DNA of 15,315 nt, taken from contig CAJGDL010000030.1 of NCBI GenBank assembly GCA_904502075.1, forward strand, positions 1-15,315, in the 5' to 3' direction. Below the pieces are notes generated by a model. The model was given only the letters and a program-made list of their open reading frames with translations. It was not told the origin of the DNA and did not search any database. The first letter of the stretch is position 1; every line of letters begins with the position of its first letter. Shown here piece by piece: positions 6,351 through 14,446 of the stretch. Made by a program: the position numbers and the translations under genes. The DNA is from an uncultured Alistipes sp. (GTDB taxonomy: Bacteria > Bacteroidota > Bacteroidia > Bacteroidales > Rikenellaceae).

Positions 6351-7313
6351 ATGCAACAGACCGAAAAACAATCTGCAACCACCCCCAGCCCCTTCTCGTG
6401 GCTCCATCCTCGTAAAGGGGGTTTTGCCACCTTTGGCGATCTTTTGGTGTTGATCCTTCTCTTTGTGGTCAGTGCTACGGCGGCCTCGTTGGTCGTTCAT
6501 TGGCTTGGATACCCCATGCCCGAGCCCGCGGAAGAGGGGATACCCTATCCGGCCGATTGGGACTTTATAACCTTCTTGAATTATGCGCTGCAGATGGCGT
6601 TTATGTTGCTCCTAACGCTGCTCTATCGTCGATTTCGAGGTGGTGAGGCCCCTTTGGCCCGCTTCTCGACCCGGGGCCTTAATCCTGCGTTGCTCTTGGG
6701 CGGGGTTGTGGTGATGTTGGCCTTGAGCGTGGTGATCGAGCCGCTGTTGGGGCTTGTGGATGTCGAGCAACTTCCCATGCCCGAGCCCGGAAAGGGAGGG
6801 TGGACCCTGCTTTCGGTGGTGGTGCTCGCTCCGCTTTGTGAAGAGTTGCTCTGTCGCGGGATTCTGCTCGAGGGGTTGCGCAGCCGCTACGGAATCACGG
6901 CCGCCCTGATCGGCTCCTCGCTCTTCTTCGCGTTGATTCACCTCCATCCCGTGATGGTGGTCAATGCCTTTGTGTTGGGTCTCGTTTTCGGTATTTTGAC
7001 CTTGCGTACTCACTCCCTTTGGCCGGCCATCCTGCTCCACGCCTTCAACAATGCGGTGGCGTTGCTCCTGACCTGGGCCGAATTCCCGGGCGAACGATTC
7101 GATGGCCGTCCCATGGCCGATTTGGGGCTTGGCGAGATGATCGGCAATCCGGTGATCTACTCCATTGTCTATGGCGTGGCCCTGTTGATCTGCCTTCGTG
7201 CTGCGGTCGTAAACCTACGTCTTCTGCATCGAATTTCGTCTGGACAACCCCTCAAAACAACAAACGAGGTGCCGGTAGAACCTCCTAAAATCGAAAAAGA
7301 GGGGGCAGAATAA
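6351..7313 (+). CDS. CPBP family intramembrane metalloprotease (Rce1/CAAX-like)
   Basis: This polytopic inner-membrane protein of 320 residues is predicted to be a glutamate/histidine metalloprotease. Motifs, numbered from the ATG at 6351, are the paired glutamates and arginine of CEELLCRG (Glu164, Glu165, Arg169), FALIH with His197, and HAFNN (His230-Asn234), all placed in or beside hydrophobic helices as in the family. About seven or eight membrane segments can be seen, for example at residues 30-52, 76-92, 112-130, 150-164, 183-197, 200-216 and 269-287. An in-frame TTG at 6335 gives a 6-residue extension and seems less likely than this ATG. The gene has its own -7-like element and is followed 60 bp later by the chaperone genes. 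Bacterial members are linked to peptide processing or bacteriocin immunity; the substrate here is unknown. Confidence 0.9.
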   Translation: MQQTEKQSATTPSPFSWLHPRKGGFATFGDLLVLILLFVVSATAASLVVHWLGYPMPEPAEEGIPYPADWDFITFLNYALQMAFMLLLTLLYRRFRGGEAPLARFSTRGLNPALLLGGVVVMLALSVVIEPLLGLVDVEQLPMPEPGKGGWTLLSVVVLAPLCEELLCRGILLEGLRSRYGITAALIGSSLFFALIHLHPVMVVNAFVLGLVFGILTLRTHSLWPAILLHAFNNAVALLLTWAEFPGERFDGRPMADLGLGEMIGNPVIYSIVYGVALLICLRAAVVNLRLLHRISSGQPLKTTNEVPVEPPKIEKEGAE

Positions 7314-7335
7314 AATAATTTTCCTTCGGAAGGCG

Positions 7336-7363
7336 TTGTTTTCGGGTAAAAAGCGTAACTTTG
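7336..7363 (+). promoter_or_regulatory. Probable promoter for the SurA-like/SurA/OstA-like gene set
   Basis: TAACTTTG (7356-7363) matches the Bacteroidetes -7 consensus and sits 10 bases before the ATG at 7374. A TTG (7336-7338) stands 17 bases upstream of it, a little closer than the usual 19-21. The leader would be very short. A small hairpin, CCTT-CGG-AAGG (7323-7333), lies just before and may weakly separate this unit from the protease gene. Confidence 0.45.
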
Positions 7364-7373
7364 TCCCTTCGGT

Positions 7374-8276
7374 ATGCAGAGATTTCGAGAAATAAAGGTT
7401 GGTGTGGTGGCATCGGTGGCGGTTTTGTGGCTGATGTCGGCCTGTCGTGAGTTGCCCTCCTACTTCCAGGGGAGCGAGCCCTTGGCGCGTGTAAACGGCA
7501 AGACCCTCTACCTACACGAGGTGGAGCGCACAGCCCCCGAGGAGATCGTGGGGGATGATAGTGCGGCCTACTACCGTCTCTATGTGGATCGCTGGGTGAG
7601 CCGACAGCTTAAACTCTCCGAAGCCGAACAGCTCTTCTCGGCCTCTGAAGCCGATATCGAGGCGATGGTAGAGGAGTATAGGCAGTCGCTTCTGATTCGA
7701 AAGCTCGACCAATATTATGTGGATCGGCAGATCGACACCCTCTTTACGGACGAGGCGATTCAGAGCTACTACAACAACCACTTGGCCGATTTCAAGTCGG
7801 ATCGCACGCTGGTCAAGGGGCGTGTGTTGCGCTTCCCCGAAGGGGATCGCCGCACCAAGCAGCTTCTGCAACTCATGCAGGCCACGCGTCCGGAGAGCCG
7901 GCAGGATCTTTCGGACCTCTGCCAAAAAAACAACTTCGACCTCTTGGAGTTCAACTCCTGGGTCGATTACGAGGAGTTTTTGAGCCATTTGCCCACCCTG
8001 CGTCACGACGACTATTCGTCGCTGTTGGCCCAAAGCGGTGTGCAGCAGATGCGCGACAACCATTCGCGCTACTACTTCCAACTCACGGCCGTGCGTCGTG
8101 CCGGAGAGGCCCTGCCGCTGGAGCGGGTTTCCGAAACGATTCGTCGCATCCTCTTCAACCAGCGACATAATGAACTTTTGCGTCGCCACGAGGAGGAGTT
8201 ACGCCAACGGGCCGATGCCGAGAAGCAGATCAAACTCTTCTTCGGAGAGGATGAGGAGCAAAACATCGAAAAATGA
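7374..8276 (+). CDS. SurA-related periplasmic chaperone lipoprotein without a canonical parvulin domain
   Basis: This 300-residue protein is a predicted lipoprotein: the N-terminal hydrophobic segment ends in the lipobox LMSAC with Cys24. The part that follows, LARVNGKTLYLHEVE (37-51), is the opening strand-helix motif of SurA/PpiD N-terminal domains, and a helical region continues to about residue 135. Where a parvulin domain would begin (TLVKGRVLRFPEG, 145-157), the usual active-site His, the GG and the GFHI motifs are absent. The last 60 residues resemble the C-terminal helix of SurA-type chaperones and end in a charged tail. It precedes surA by 51 bp and is probably co-transcribed. The inferred role is chaperoning outer-membrane proteins without isomerase activity; automatic labels of peptidylprolyl isomerase would overstate it. 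Confidence 0.75.
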   Translation: MQRFREIKVGVVASVAVLWLMSACRELPSYFQGSEPLARVNGKTLYLHEVERTAPEEIVGDDSAAYYRLYVDRWVSRQLKLSEAEQLFSASEADIEAMVEEYRQSLLIRKLDQYYVDRQIDTLFTDEAIQSYYNNHLADFKSDRTLVKGRVLRFPEGDRRTKQLLQLMQATRPESRQDLSDLCQKNNFDLLEFNSWVDYEEFLSHLPTLRHDDYSSLLAQSGVQQMRDNHSRYYFQLTAVRRAGEALPLERVSETIRRILFNQRHNELLRRHEEELRQRADAEKQIKLFFGEDEEQNIEK

Positions 8277-8282
8277 TATACT

Positions 8283-8298
8283 GAGCAAATTGTTGCTC
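8283..8298 (+). other. Small intercistronic hairpin
   Basis: GAGCAA and TTGCTC form a perfect 6-bp stem around ATTG in the 51-bp gap before surA. No T-run follows, so it is more likely an mRNA-stability or translation feature than a terminator, if it matters at all. Confidence 0.35.
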
Positions 8299-8327
8299 GA
8301 TTTGGTAAAAATTAAAGAGATCGAAAA

Positions 8328-9737
8328 ATGAAGAAATGGATCCTATCGCTCGCGGTGCTGGTGGCCTTTGTTGCCCGGGTGCAGGCGCAGCAACAGGTAA
8401 TGTTGGATAAGGTGGTGGCCGTTGTGGGCAACTCGTCGATCCTCTATTCGGATTTGGAGGATTACGCTTCGCGCATGGCGGAGCAGCGTCGTCAGCAGGG
8501 CTACACTTCGGATCGTGAGCCACTGAACGAGGCGATGGAGGCACTCCTCTTGCAGAAACTCCTCTACCAGCAGGCGCAGATCGACTCGGTGGATGTCGAT
8601 TTGGGGGGTATTCAGTCGCGTGCCGAGGAGCAGTTGCAGACCATGATCGAGCGCTCGGGGTCGATTCGCGAACTTGAGCAGCAGTACCACATGCCGGTCT
8701 ACAACATCCGCGAGGAGTTGCGCCAACTGCTCACCGAGCAGGCCTATGCTCAGGGAATGCAGGGCGAGGTGACCTCGAAGGTGACCGTTACGCCGGGCGA
8801 GGTCGAGCGATACTTCAAAACGCTTTCGCGCGACAGCCTGCCGATGATCCCCGAGCAGTATGTCTATGCCCAAATTACCAAGTACCCGGGGTCGATCCTC
8901 AAGGCGAAGCGTCGCACCAAGGAGCGTTTGTTGGAGCTTCGCAATCGTATTATGTCGGGTCAGGCAAAGTTTGAGACCATGGCCCGCATGTACTCGGTCG
9001 ATGGGTCGGCCATGCGTGGTGGTGAGATTGAGCCTACCACCCTGCAGGGACTCTTCCAGCCCTATGCCGATGCCTTGGCCGAGTTGAAGCCGGGGCAGAT
9101 CTCGGAGGTGGTGGAGACACAGGCCGGCTTCCATATTATCCAGCTGATCGACAAACGAGGCAATCTCTACCACAGCCGTCATATCCTGATGCGCCCCTCC
9201 TTTACGGCCGAGGAGCTTTCGGAGCCGCTTCACGAACTCGACTCTTTGGCCGACATGATTCGCAAGGACTCGATCACGTTCGAGCAGGCCGCCATCCAGC
9301 ACTCGGAAGATCCGCTCACGAAGATGAACGGAGGTTTGGTAACGAACCACGATATCCTGGAGCGTGCCGATGCCATGGATGTCAACTACACGCAGACCAA
9401 GTTCCTCAAAGAGGATTTCGCTAACGATAGTTTCCATAAGCCTTATGCCGACTTCCTGGCTTTGAGCCGCCTGAAAGAGGGTGAGATCTCGAAGGCCTAC
9501 CAGACGCAAGATGTGATGGGCAACCAACTTTCGAAGATTGTCAAACTCATCGAGGTGATTCCGGCCCACAAGGCCAATATCGAGGAGGACTACCTCCGCC
9601 TGGAACAGATGGCCCTGATGCAAAAACAGGAGCGGGTCTTCAAGGCGTGGCTCGACAAGCGTATTGCCGGTATGTATGTCTACATTGCTCCCGAGTTCCG
9701 CGACGGAGCCTTCGAGAATAAAAATTGGGTGAAGTAA
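8328..9737 (+). CDS. surA: Periplasmic chaperone / peptidylprolyl isomerase SurA
   Basis: This periplasmic chaperone is predicted to deliver outer-membrane proteins to the BAM complex. The 469-residue length and order fit SurA: signal peptide (1-20, cut after VQA), N-terminal chaperone domain starting LDKVVAVVGNSSILYSDL (26-43), then two parvulin-type domains at about 176-277 and 282-410 and a C-terminal helix at about 415-450 that packs on the N-domain. The first parvulin starts EQYVYAQITKYPG, so the usual His of the HIL motif is replaced, although its GGEI and GFHIIQL motifs remain. The second has SRHILMR with His285 and MNGGLV. It lies between a SurA-like lipoprotein and an OstA-like gene, with only 4 bp to the latter. 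The start fits the signal peptide. Confidence 0.92.
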   Translation: MKKWILSLAVLVAFVARVQAQQQVMLDKVVAVVGNSSILYSDLEDYASRMAEQRRQQGYTSDREPLNEAMEALLLQKLLYQQAQIDSVDVDLGGIQSRAEEQLQTMIERSGSIRELEQQYHMPVYNIREELRQLLTEQAYAQGMQGEVTSKVTVTPGEVERYFKTLSRDSLPMIPEQYVYAQITKYPGSILKAKRRTKERLLELRNRIMSGQAKFETMARMYSVDGSAMRGGEIEPTTLQGLFQPYADALAELKPGQISEVVETQAGFHIIQLIDKRGNLYHSRHILMRPSFTAEELSEPLHELDSLADMIRKDSITFEQAAIQHSEDPLTKMNGGLVTNHDILERADAMDVNYTQTKFLKEDFANDSFHKPYADFLALSRLKEGEISKAYQTQDVMGNQLSKIVKLIEVIPAHKANIEEDYLRLEQMALMQKQERVFKAWLDKRIAGMYVYIAPEFRDGAFENKNWVK

Positions 9738-9741
9738 CGCT

Positions 9742-12471
9742 ATGAGAGTTCGTTTGCTGAAAACCGTGTTGCCCGTAGCGCTTCTTGCGCTGGTCTTTTT
9801 GGCGACAGCCCGTCCTGCGGAGCCCCTCTTTCGGGCCCCGCAGCAGCGTGTGAATCCCTCGGCTCGAAAGACGGCTGCCACCCCCTCCGATGCCGAGCCA
9901 TCGGAGCCGAAGTTGGTCTATATGCGGGCCGACAATGTCTATTCGATCGAAGTAGGCGATTCGATGGCAACCTGTATGGTTGGTAACTTTGCCGCCCTGC
10001 ACAACGGAGCCGTCATCACCTGTGACAGCGCCGTGCGCTACGACGGTCAGACGATCGAGTGCTTCGGCAATGTGCTTATCAACCAAAATACGACCTACAT
10101 CTACGGTGATCGAGCCGACTACCAGGGGCGTATCAACAAGGCCGAGGTCTATTCGCCGCTGATTAAGGTGATCGACGGCGAGGCCACGCTCTATACCTTC
10201 CGTTTTTCGTTCAACACCTACACCAAGGTGGGCGAGTTCTCGGGCGGAGGTGTCCTCTTCAACCGAGGTAACCAACTCGAAGCCGATCGCGGCTACTACT
10301 TCTCCGATACGCATACGCTTTCGTGTGTGGGCAAAGTCGAGATGCGCGATTCGACCTATGAGATGCGCAGCGACTCGGTGGCCTACAATACCGACCTCGA
10401 TCATGCCGATTTTTTCCGTCATACGAACATTTGGAACGAGGATGGCGACTATCTGGAGGGTGATCGAGGCAGCTACGACCGCCTCTACGACCGCTATGTG
10501 ATCACCGAGAATGGCTATATCCTCACGGCCAAGGAGGAGTTGTGGAGCGACAGCCTCGACTACCGCAAGGAGATCGAGCACGTTACCCTGCGCCACAACA
10601 TTCAGATCGACGATACGGAGCACATGACCCTCGCCTTTGGCGACTATGCGGAGTACTACCGCGAACCCGGCACGGCTCTTCTGACCCGTGATCCGGCCTT
10701 GGTGGGCTACGATACCTCGCAGGGCGACACCCTCTTCATGCGCTCCGATACGATCCTCTACCTAACAACCTTCACCACCCGACCCGAGTTCAACCCCTGG
10801 GCGCCGAAGCCCGTAATCAAGGCCGATTCGGTGGCTGTGGAGGAGGTTTCGACCTCTTCGGCCGAGGAGCCGGCGACCGAGGTTGCAAAGGGAGAGCAGG
10901 GGGAGCAGGCGCTTGCCAAGGCGGCCCTTGCCGACAGAACTCCGGCCAAAGAGCCCCTCTCGAACGAGAGCGGTGAGGTGCCGAGCCGAAATCCTCAGGG
11001 AAAGTTCCCCGATTCGGGTAAGAGTTTGCGCGATACGACCAAGGCTGACACCCCGCGTGAGCAGGCTCTGGTGAAGCAGCAGACCCCCCAAAGTGAGGGT
11101 GTGCGCCCGCAACGCGGCAACCGCGACAGCCTGATGGCGGCCAACAAGCAACTCTTCGATTCGCTCTCGCGCCTGCAACAGGCCGATTCGATGGCGGCCC
11201 AAAACCAACTCCTCGATTCGTTGGAGCGCCATCGTCAGGACTCGATACAACGCCTTACGGACAGCCTCGATACCTTGAGCAAGAAGGATCGCAAGGCTTA
11301 CTACAAGCGCATCGCCCGCGAGAAAAAGGCGGCCGAGAAGGCGGTTAAGGATGCCGCTCGTGCCGAGAAATTGAAGGTGATTGCCCGTGCCCGCCAGGCC
11401 AAACTTACGGCCCAACTCAACCGCCTTGATTCGCTTGAGAAGGTGCGCATGGAGCGTCGCCGCGCCCGCATGGCAGCCAAGTTGGAGGCCAAGCGTGAGC
11501 GGGCCATCCGCAAGGGAAAAGAGCTTCCCGACTCCACGGCCCTCTCTTCGCTCGACTCGCTGTTGCATCTGCGTGAGTTGGCCGATTCGCTCGCGCACTC
11601 CGCGGCGGACAGCCTGGCCAAGGGGGCGGATAGCCTTGCCGTGGACTCCTTGGCCCTCGACTCGTTGGCCCGCATCGACTCGATGAACCGTGCGGCCGAT
11701 ACGGTACGCCGCATCATGCGCGGCTACCGCAATGTGCGGATTTTCCGTACCGATTTCCAGGCCGTCTGCGACTCGATCGTGGGGCTGGGGGTTGACTCCA
11801 CGATGCACCTCTACATCGACCCCATCCTTTGGAACGAGCAAAATCAGATTACGGCCGATGTGATGGATGTCTATACGGCCAACGAGTCGGTAGATCACAT
11901 CGAATTCGTGGGGCGACCCATCATGGTCTCGAAGATCGACACGGCCTACTACAACCAAATCTCGGGCAAGGAGATGACCGCCTGGTTCCGTCAAAACGAG
12001 ATCTACCGCCACGATGTGGATGGCAATGTGGAGACCGTCTACTTTCTGCAGGATAGCCCCGAGGATCCCGTCAGCAGTGTCTTTGTGATCCGTAGCGGTA
12101 CGGCATCCTTCTATATGGAGGATAAGCAGGTGGTGTCGATGACCTACCGCGAGCAGAACGAGTACACGATGTCGCCGATCGACAAGGTGGCCTCGATGGA
12201 TGAACTCTTCCTCAAAGAGTATAAGTGGTTGCCCGAGCGTCGTCCGAGCCGCGACAGCGTCTTCCGTCGCACGATCCGCCCCTCGGTGCGCGACCAAAAG
12301 GAGCAGTTGCCCCATCCGCAGTTCCCCCTCTCGTCGAAGATCCTGCGCTTCCGTGACCGCCTGCTCGAAACGGGCCGTTGGGCCGACCGCGACGAGGTGC
12401 TCTCGCTCGATGTCCAGGAGTGGGTGCGCAGCAAGGGTTTCGAGCCTTCCGCCCCCCGCAAGAATTTTTAG
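9742..12471 (+). CDS. OstA/LptA-like protein with a long low-complexity insertion
   Basis: This large exported protein (909 residues) carries an OstA/LptA-type beta-jellyroll, the fold used for lipopolysaccharide transport across the periplasm. A hydrophobic signal segment covers about 1-25. Repeated strand motifs fill about 58-350, for example ADNVYSIEVGDSMATCMVGN, GAVITCDSAVRYDG, KVEMRDSTYEMRSDSVAYN and DYLEGDRGSYDRLYDRYVI. Residues about 355-660 are an insertion: a Pro/Glu/Ala part, then Asp-Ser-Leu repeats (462-510 and 597-648) around a very basic helical stretch (515-595). Strand motifs resume at about 664-830 (NVRIFRTDFQAVCDSIVG, NQITADVMDVYTANESVDHIEFVG), followed by a charged tail. 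It is the third gene of its set, 4 bp after surA and followed by a strong terminator. The LPS role is inferred from the family; whether it acts as a bridge or an accessory cannot be seen. Confidence 0.85.
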   Translation: MRVRLLKTVLPVALLALVFLATARPAEPLFRAPQQRVNPSARKTAATPSDAEPSEPKLVYMRADNVYSIEVGDSMATCMVGNFAALHNGAVITCDSAVRYDGQTIECFGNVLINQNTTYIYGDRADYQGRINKAEVYSPLIKVIDGEATLYTFRFSFNTYTKVGEFSGGGVLFNRGNQLEADRGYYFSDTHTLSCVGKVEMRDSTYEMRSDSVAYNTDLDHADFFRHTNIWNEDGDYLEGDRGSYDRLYDRYVITENGYILTAKEELWSDSLDYRKEIEHVTLRHNIQIDDTEHMTLAFGDYAEYYREPGTALLTRDPALVGYDTSQGDTLFMRSDTILYLTTFTTRPEFNPWAPKPVIKADSVAVEEVSTSSAEEPATEVAKGEQGEQALAKAALADRTPAKEPLSNESGEVPSRNPQGKFPDSGKSLRDTTKADTPREQALVKQQTPQSEGVRPQRGNRDSLMAANKQLFDSLSRLQQADSMAAQNQLLDSLERHRQDSIQRLTDSLDTLSKKDRKAYYKRIAREKKAAEKAVKDAARAEKLKVIARARQAKLTAQLNRLDSLEKVRMERRRARMAAKLEAKRERAIRKGKELPDSTALSSLDSLLHLRELADSLAHSAADSLAKGADSLAVDSLALDSLARIDSMNRAADTVRRIMRGYRNVRIFRTDFQAVCDSIVGLGVDSTMHLYIDPILWNEQNQITADVMDVYTANESVDHIEFVGRPIMVSKIDTAYYNQISGKEMTAWFRQNEIYRHDVDGNVETVYFLQDSPEDPVSSVFVIRSGTASFYMEDKQVVSMTYREQNEYTMSPIDKVASMDELFLKEYKWLPERRPSRDSVFRRTIRPSVRDQKEQLPHPQFPLSSKILRFRDRLLETGRWADRDEVLSLDVQEWVRSKGFEPSAPRKNF

Positions 12472-12488
12472 CGATCTTTTCGCTTTCG

Positions 12489-12519
12489 AATTCCTCCCTC
12501 ATCGGGGAGGAATTTTTTT
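12489..12519 (+). terminator. Strong intrinsic terminator after the OstA-like gene
   Basis: AATTCCTCCC (12489-12498) pairs perfectly with GGGAGGAATT (12505-12514) around the loop TCATCG, and a run of seven Ts (12513-12519) follows. It closes the surA gene set. Confidence 0.9.
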
Positions 12520-12575
12520 ATAATCCCCGTTCTATTCCCTTTATATGAGTATTTTGGTCTTTTTTCTCTTTTTTC

Positions 12576-12607
12576 TTTGGCTGTTTGTTCGGATATTATT
12601 ATATTTG
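12576..12607 (+). promoter_or_regulatory. Consensus Bacteroidetes promoter for the lipoprotein gene
   Basis: TTTG (12576-12579), a 20-base spacer and TATATTTG (12600-12607) match the Bacteroidetes consensus exactly. A second TTTG lies at 12584-12587. The region is very AT-rich, the -7 element is 34 bases before the ATG, and the leader is A-rich with no Shine-Dalgarno sequence, as is common for highly expressed Bacteroidetes genes. Confidence 0.8.
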
Positions 12608-12641
12608 TATTCAAGTTTAACCAAATTAAAAACAAATACCA

Positions 12642-14378
12642 ATGAAAAAACTTTCAAGACTTCTGCTTCTGCTCATGATGGGAGCCGCCTTTGTGGCTTG
12701 TTCGAGCGACGATCCTGTAACCACAACCCTTGAGCCCGACCCTCAGCCTCAGCCCCAACCCGATCCGGATCCTACGCCGGCAATCTTCGCTATTGAGTTC
12801 CAGGATGTTACTCCCACCTCGTGCATCACGGCCATCACGCCCGATGACGCCAACCTCTACTATGTAGCCTACTTCACTGAGGCTGCCTACTATAAGGATT
12901 CGGATATCGACACTGACGAGGAGCTTATTGCCGATGATAAGTATTACTTTGTGGATGGTGCCGCCGATTGGGGCATGACCTCGTTGGATTATATGACCGA
13001 GAACAATGTCCTCTTTCAGGGCAATCAGCGTCTGAAGTGGACCTCGATCAAGCCCGGTAACGAGTATGTGATCTATGTCTATGGTATCGAGTTCAACGAG
13101 GACTTCACCGACTATGAGGCCGTTACGCCCGTGGTTTGGAAGACCATTACCCCGCCCATGGCCGAGCGTTCGGAGGTGAACTTCGCCATCGAGGTTAATG
13201 TGGAGGGTGCATTTGCCGAGTGGAGCATCACCCCCGAGAACTACAACGGCTACTATGTGGCCGAGTTCTTCACCGAGGATGATGATTTCTATGTGCACTA
13301 CGATGAGTATCTGAACGAGGAGTATGCCGAGAACCTGGCCAAGGATTGGCTCGACTACTACTACCGCTGCATCAATATGTATGGCTACAGCGACGAGGAG
13401 GTGCTCGAGGAGGCCGCCTATACGGGCCCTGTAGCTCGTCGTGCCGAGCTCTACTCGGGCCAGTCCTACAGCCTGGTGGTTTATGCCATCGAGTCGGTTG
13501 AGGGTGCTTATCAGATGGTATCGAACCCCGTTTACTACAACTTCACGACCGACGAGGTACAGCCCTCGAACATGGTACTCGACATCGAGGTGACGAATGC
13601 TTATGTGCGCGTTTGCGACCTGGCCATCACCCCGACCGTAGAGGGTGAGCCGGTAGAGGGTGAGCCCTACCTGATGATTGCCACGCCGACCGACTATGTG
13701 GTGGACTATTTTGGCGAGGACTACGACGATGAGGATATCATCAGTCTGATGCTGAACGAGTTCTATAGCTGGACTTTCCGCTTCGACAAGGCCATCACCT
13801 CACACATGAGTTCGCTGAATCCCGACACCGAGTACGTTGTGGCTGCCTTTGGTTACGAGGGTGGAGTGGTTACCACGCCTCTCTTCAAGGAGGTCTTTAC
13901 GACCGAGCCCGAGGGCGAATGTGAGGTGACGATCACCGATGTGGCTTGGGGCGGTCCTTACGATGTAGCCCAGGTTGCAGAGCTCGATCCCGAGCGCTAC
14001 GGTAGCTACCTTGGCTATCCCGAGGGAATGGCCTACCTGGTGTGGATCGAGGTGCAGACTGATACGCCGACCGAGGATATCTTCGCCTACTACATCGGTT
14101 CGGCTGACTTCGACTACTTCGGTGAGGAGACCATCTTCTACGACCTGCTGATGGATCCCGTACCCGCCGTCGATGTGCAGGAGGGTTACTACTATGACTA
14201 CTACTACCTCTGCGCCGCCGCATTCGACTACAAGGGTAATGTAACCCCGATGTGGAAGTCCGAGGAGCTCCAGTTCTTCCCCGAGGATACGAAACCGGCT
14301 GCCGAGCTGATCGAGAAGCTCAACGCTTCGCCCAATGCCAAGCCGATGCTCGTGAAGGCCAGCAAGCTGCGCAAGTAG
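12642..14378 (+). CDS. Acidic, tyrosine-rich probable surface lipoprotein with four related domains
   Basis: The family is not recognised with certainty. The 578-residue protein has a lipoprotein signal (lipobox FVAC, Cys20) followed at once by SSDDP, which fits the acidic export signal that sends Bacteroidetes lipoproteins to the cell surface. A Pro/Gln/Asp linker (31-46) leads to four similar beta-rich units at about 47-172, 178-303, 309-422 and 427-546. Each opens with a short strand pattern (FAIEFQDVTPTS, FAIEVNVEGAFAEW, VLDIEVTNAYVRV, CEVTITDVAWGG) and ends with a strand pair such as GNEYVIYVYGIE, GQSYSLVVYAIE, DTEYVVAAFGYE or YYYLCAAAFDYK. This suggests Ig/FN3-like modules. The body is strongly acidic and rich in Tyr, but the last 20 residues are basic. 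It is a single-gene unit with its own promoter and terminator. Adhesion, glycan binding or coat function are all guesses. Confidence 0.8.
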   Translation: MKKLSRLLLLLMMGAAFVACSSDDPVTTTLEPDPQPQPQPDPDPTPAIFAIEFQDVTPTSCITAITPDDANLYYVAYFTEAAYYKDSDIDTDEELIADDKYYFVDGAADWGMTSLDYMTENNVLFQGNQRLKWTSIKPGNEYVIYVYGIEFNEDFTDYEAVTPVVWKTITPPMAERSEVNFAIEVNVEGAFAEWSITPENYNGYYVAEFFTEDDDFYVHYDEYLNEEYAENLAKDWLDYYYRCINMYGYSDEEVLEEAAYTGPVARRAELYSGQSYSLVVYAIESVEGAYQMVSNPVYYNFTTDEVQPSNMVLDIEVTNAYVRVCDLAITPTVEGEPVEGEPYLMIATPTDYVVDYFGEDYDDEDIISLMLNEFYSWTFRFDKAITSHMSSLNPDTEYVVAAFGYEGGVVTTPLFKEVFTTEPEGECEVTITDVAWGGPYDVAQVAELDPERYGSYLGYPEGMAYLVWIEVQTDTPTEDIFAYYIGSADFDYFGEETIFYDLLMDPVPAVDVQEGYYYDYYYLCAAAFDYKGNVTPMWKSEELQFFPEDTKPAAELIEKLNASPNAKPMLVKASKLRK

Positions 14379-14385
14379 TCTGCGC

Positions 14386-14400
14386 CTCCTGTTTAAGGAG
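14386..14400 (+). other. Small hairpin after the lipoprotein gene
   Basis: CTCCT (14386-14390) and AGGAG (14396-14400) form a 5-bp stem around GTTTA just after the stop codon. No T-run follows. It sits directly before the stronger terminator hairpin and may help protect the 3' end of the transcript. Confidence 0.3.
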
Positions 14401-14407
14401 CAATCCA

Positions 14408-14446
14408 AGAGAGGCCCTATTCGTCGATGATAGGGTCTCTCTTTTT
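14408..14446 (+). terminator. Intrinsic terminator after the lipoprotein gene
   Basis: The arms 14408-14420 and 14430-14442 pair over 13 positions with a single G-T wobble (AGAGAGGCCCTAT against ATAGGGTCTCTCT), with a 9-base loop and a T-run at 14442-14446. Confidence 0.9.

Noticed and set aside
8038..8331. 97-codon plus-strand frame overlapping the SurA-like lipoprotein gene end and the surA start
   Set aside because: It is out of frame with both genes, rich in Arg and Ser as expected of a shadow, and would begin inside a well-supported coding region.
8343..9881. 512-codon minus-strand open frame over surA
   Set aside because: Antisense shadow of surA, which has clear domains. The shadow is rich in His, Leu and Arg, has no recognisable domain and runs across a real gene boundary.
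10762..12315. 517-codon minus-strand open frame over the OstA-like gene
   Set aside because: Shadow produced by the codon bias of the sense gene; its apparent repeats mirror the DSL repeats in the sense frame.
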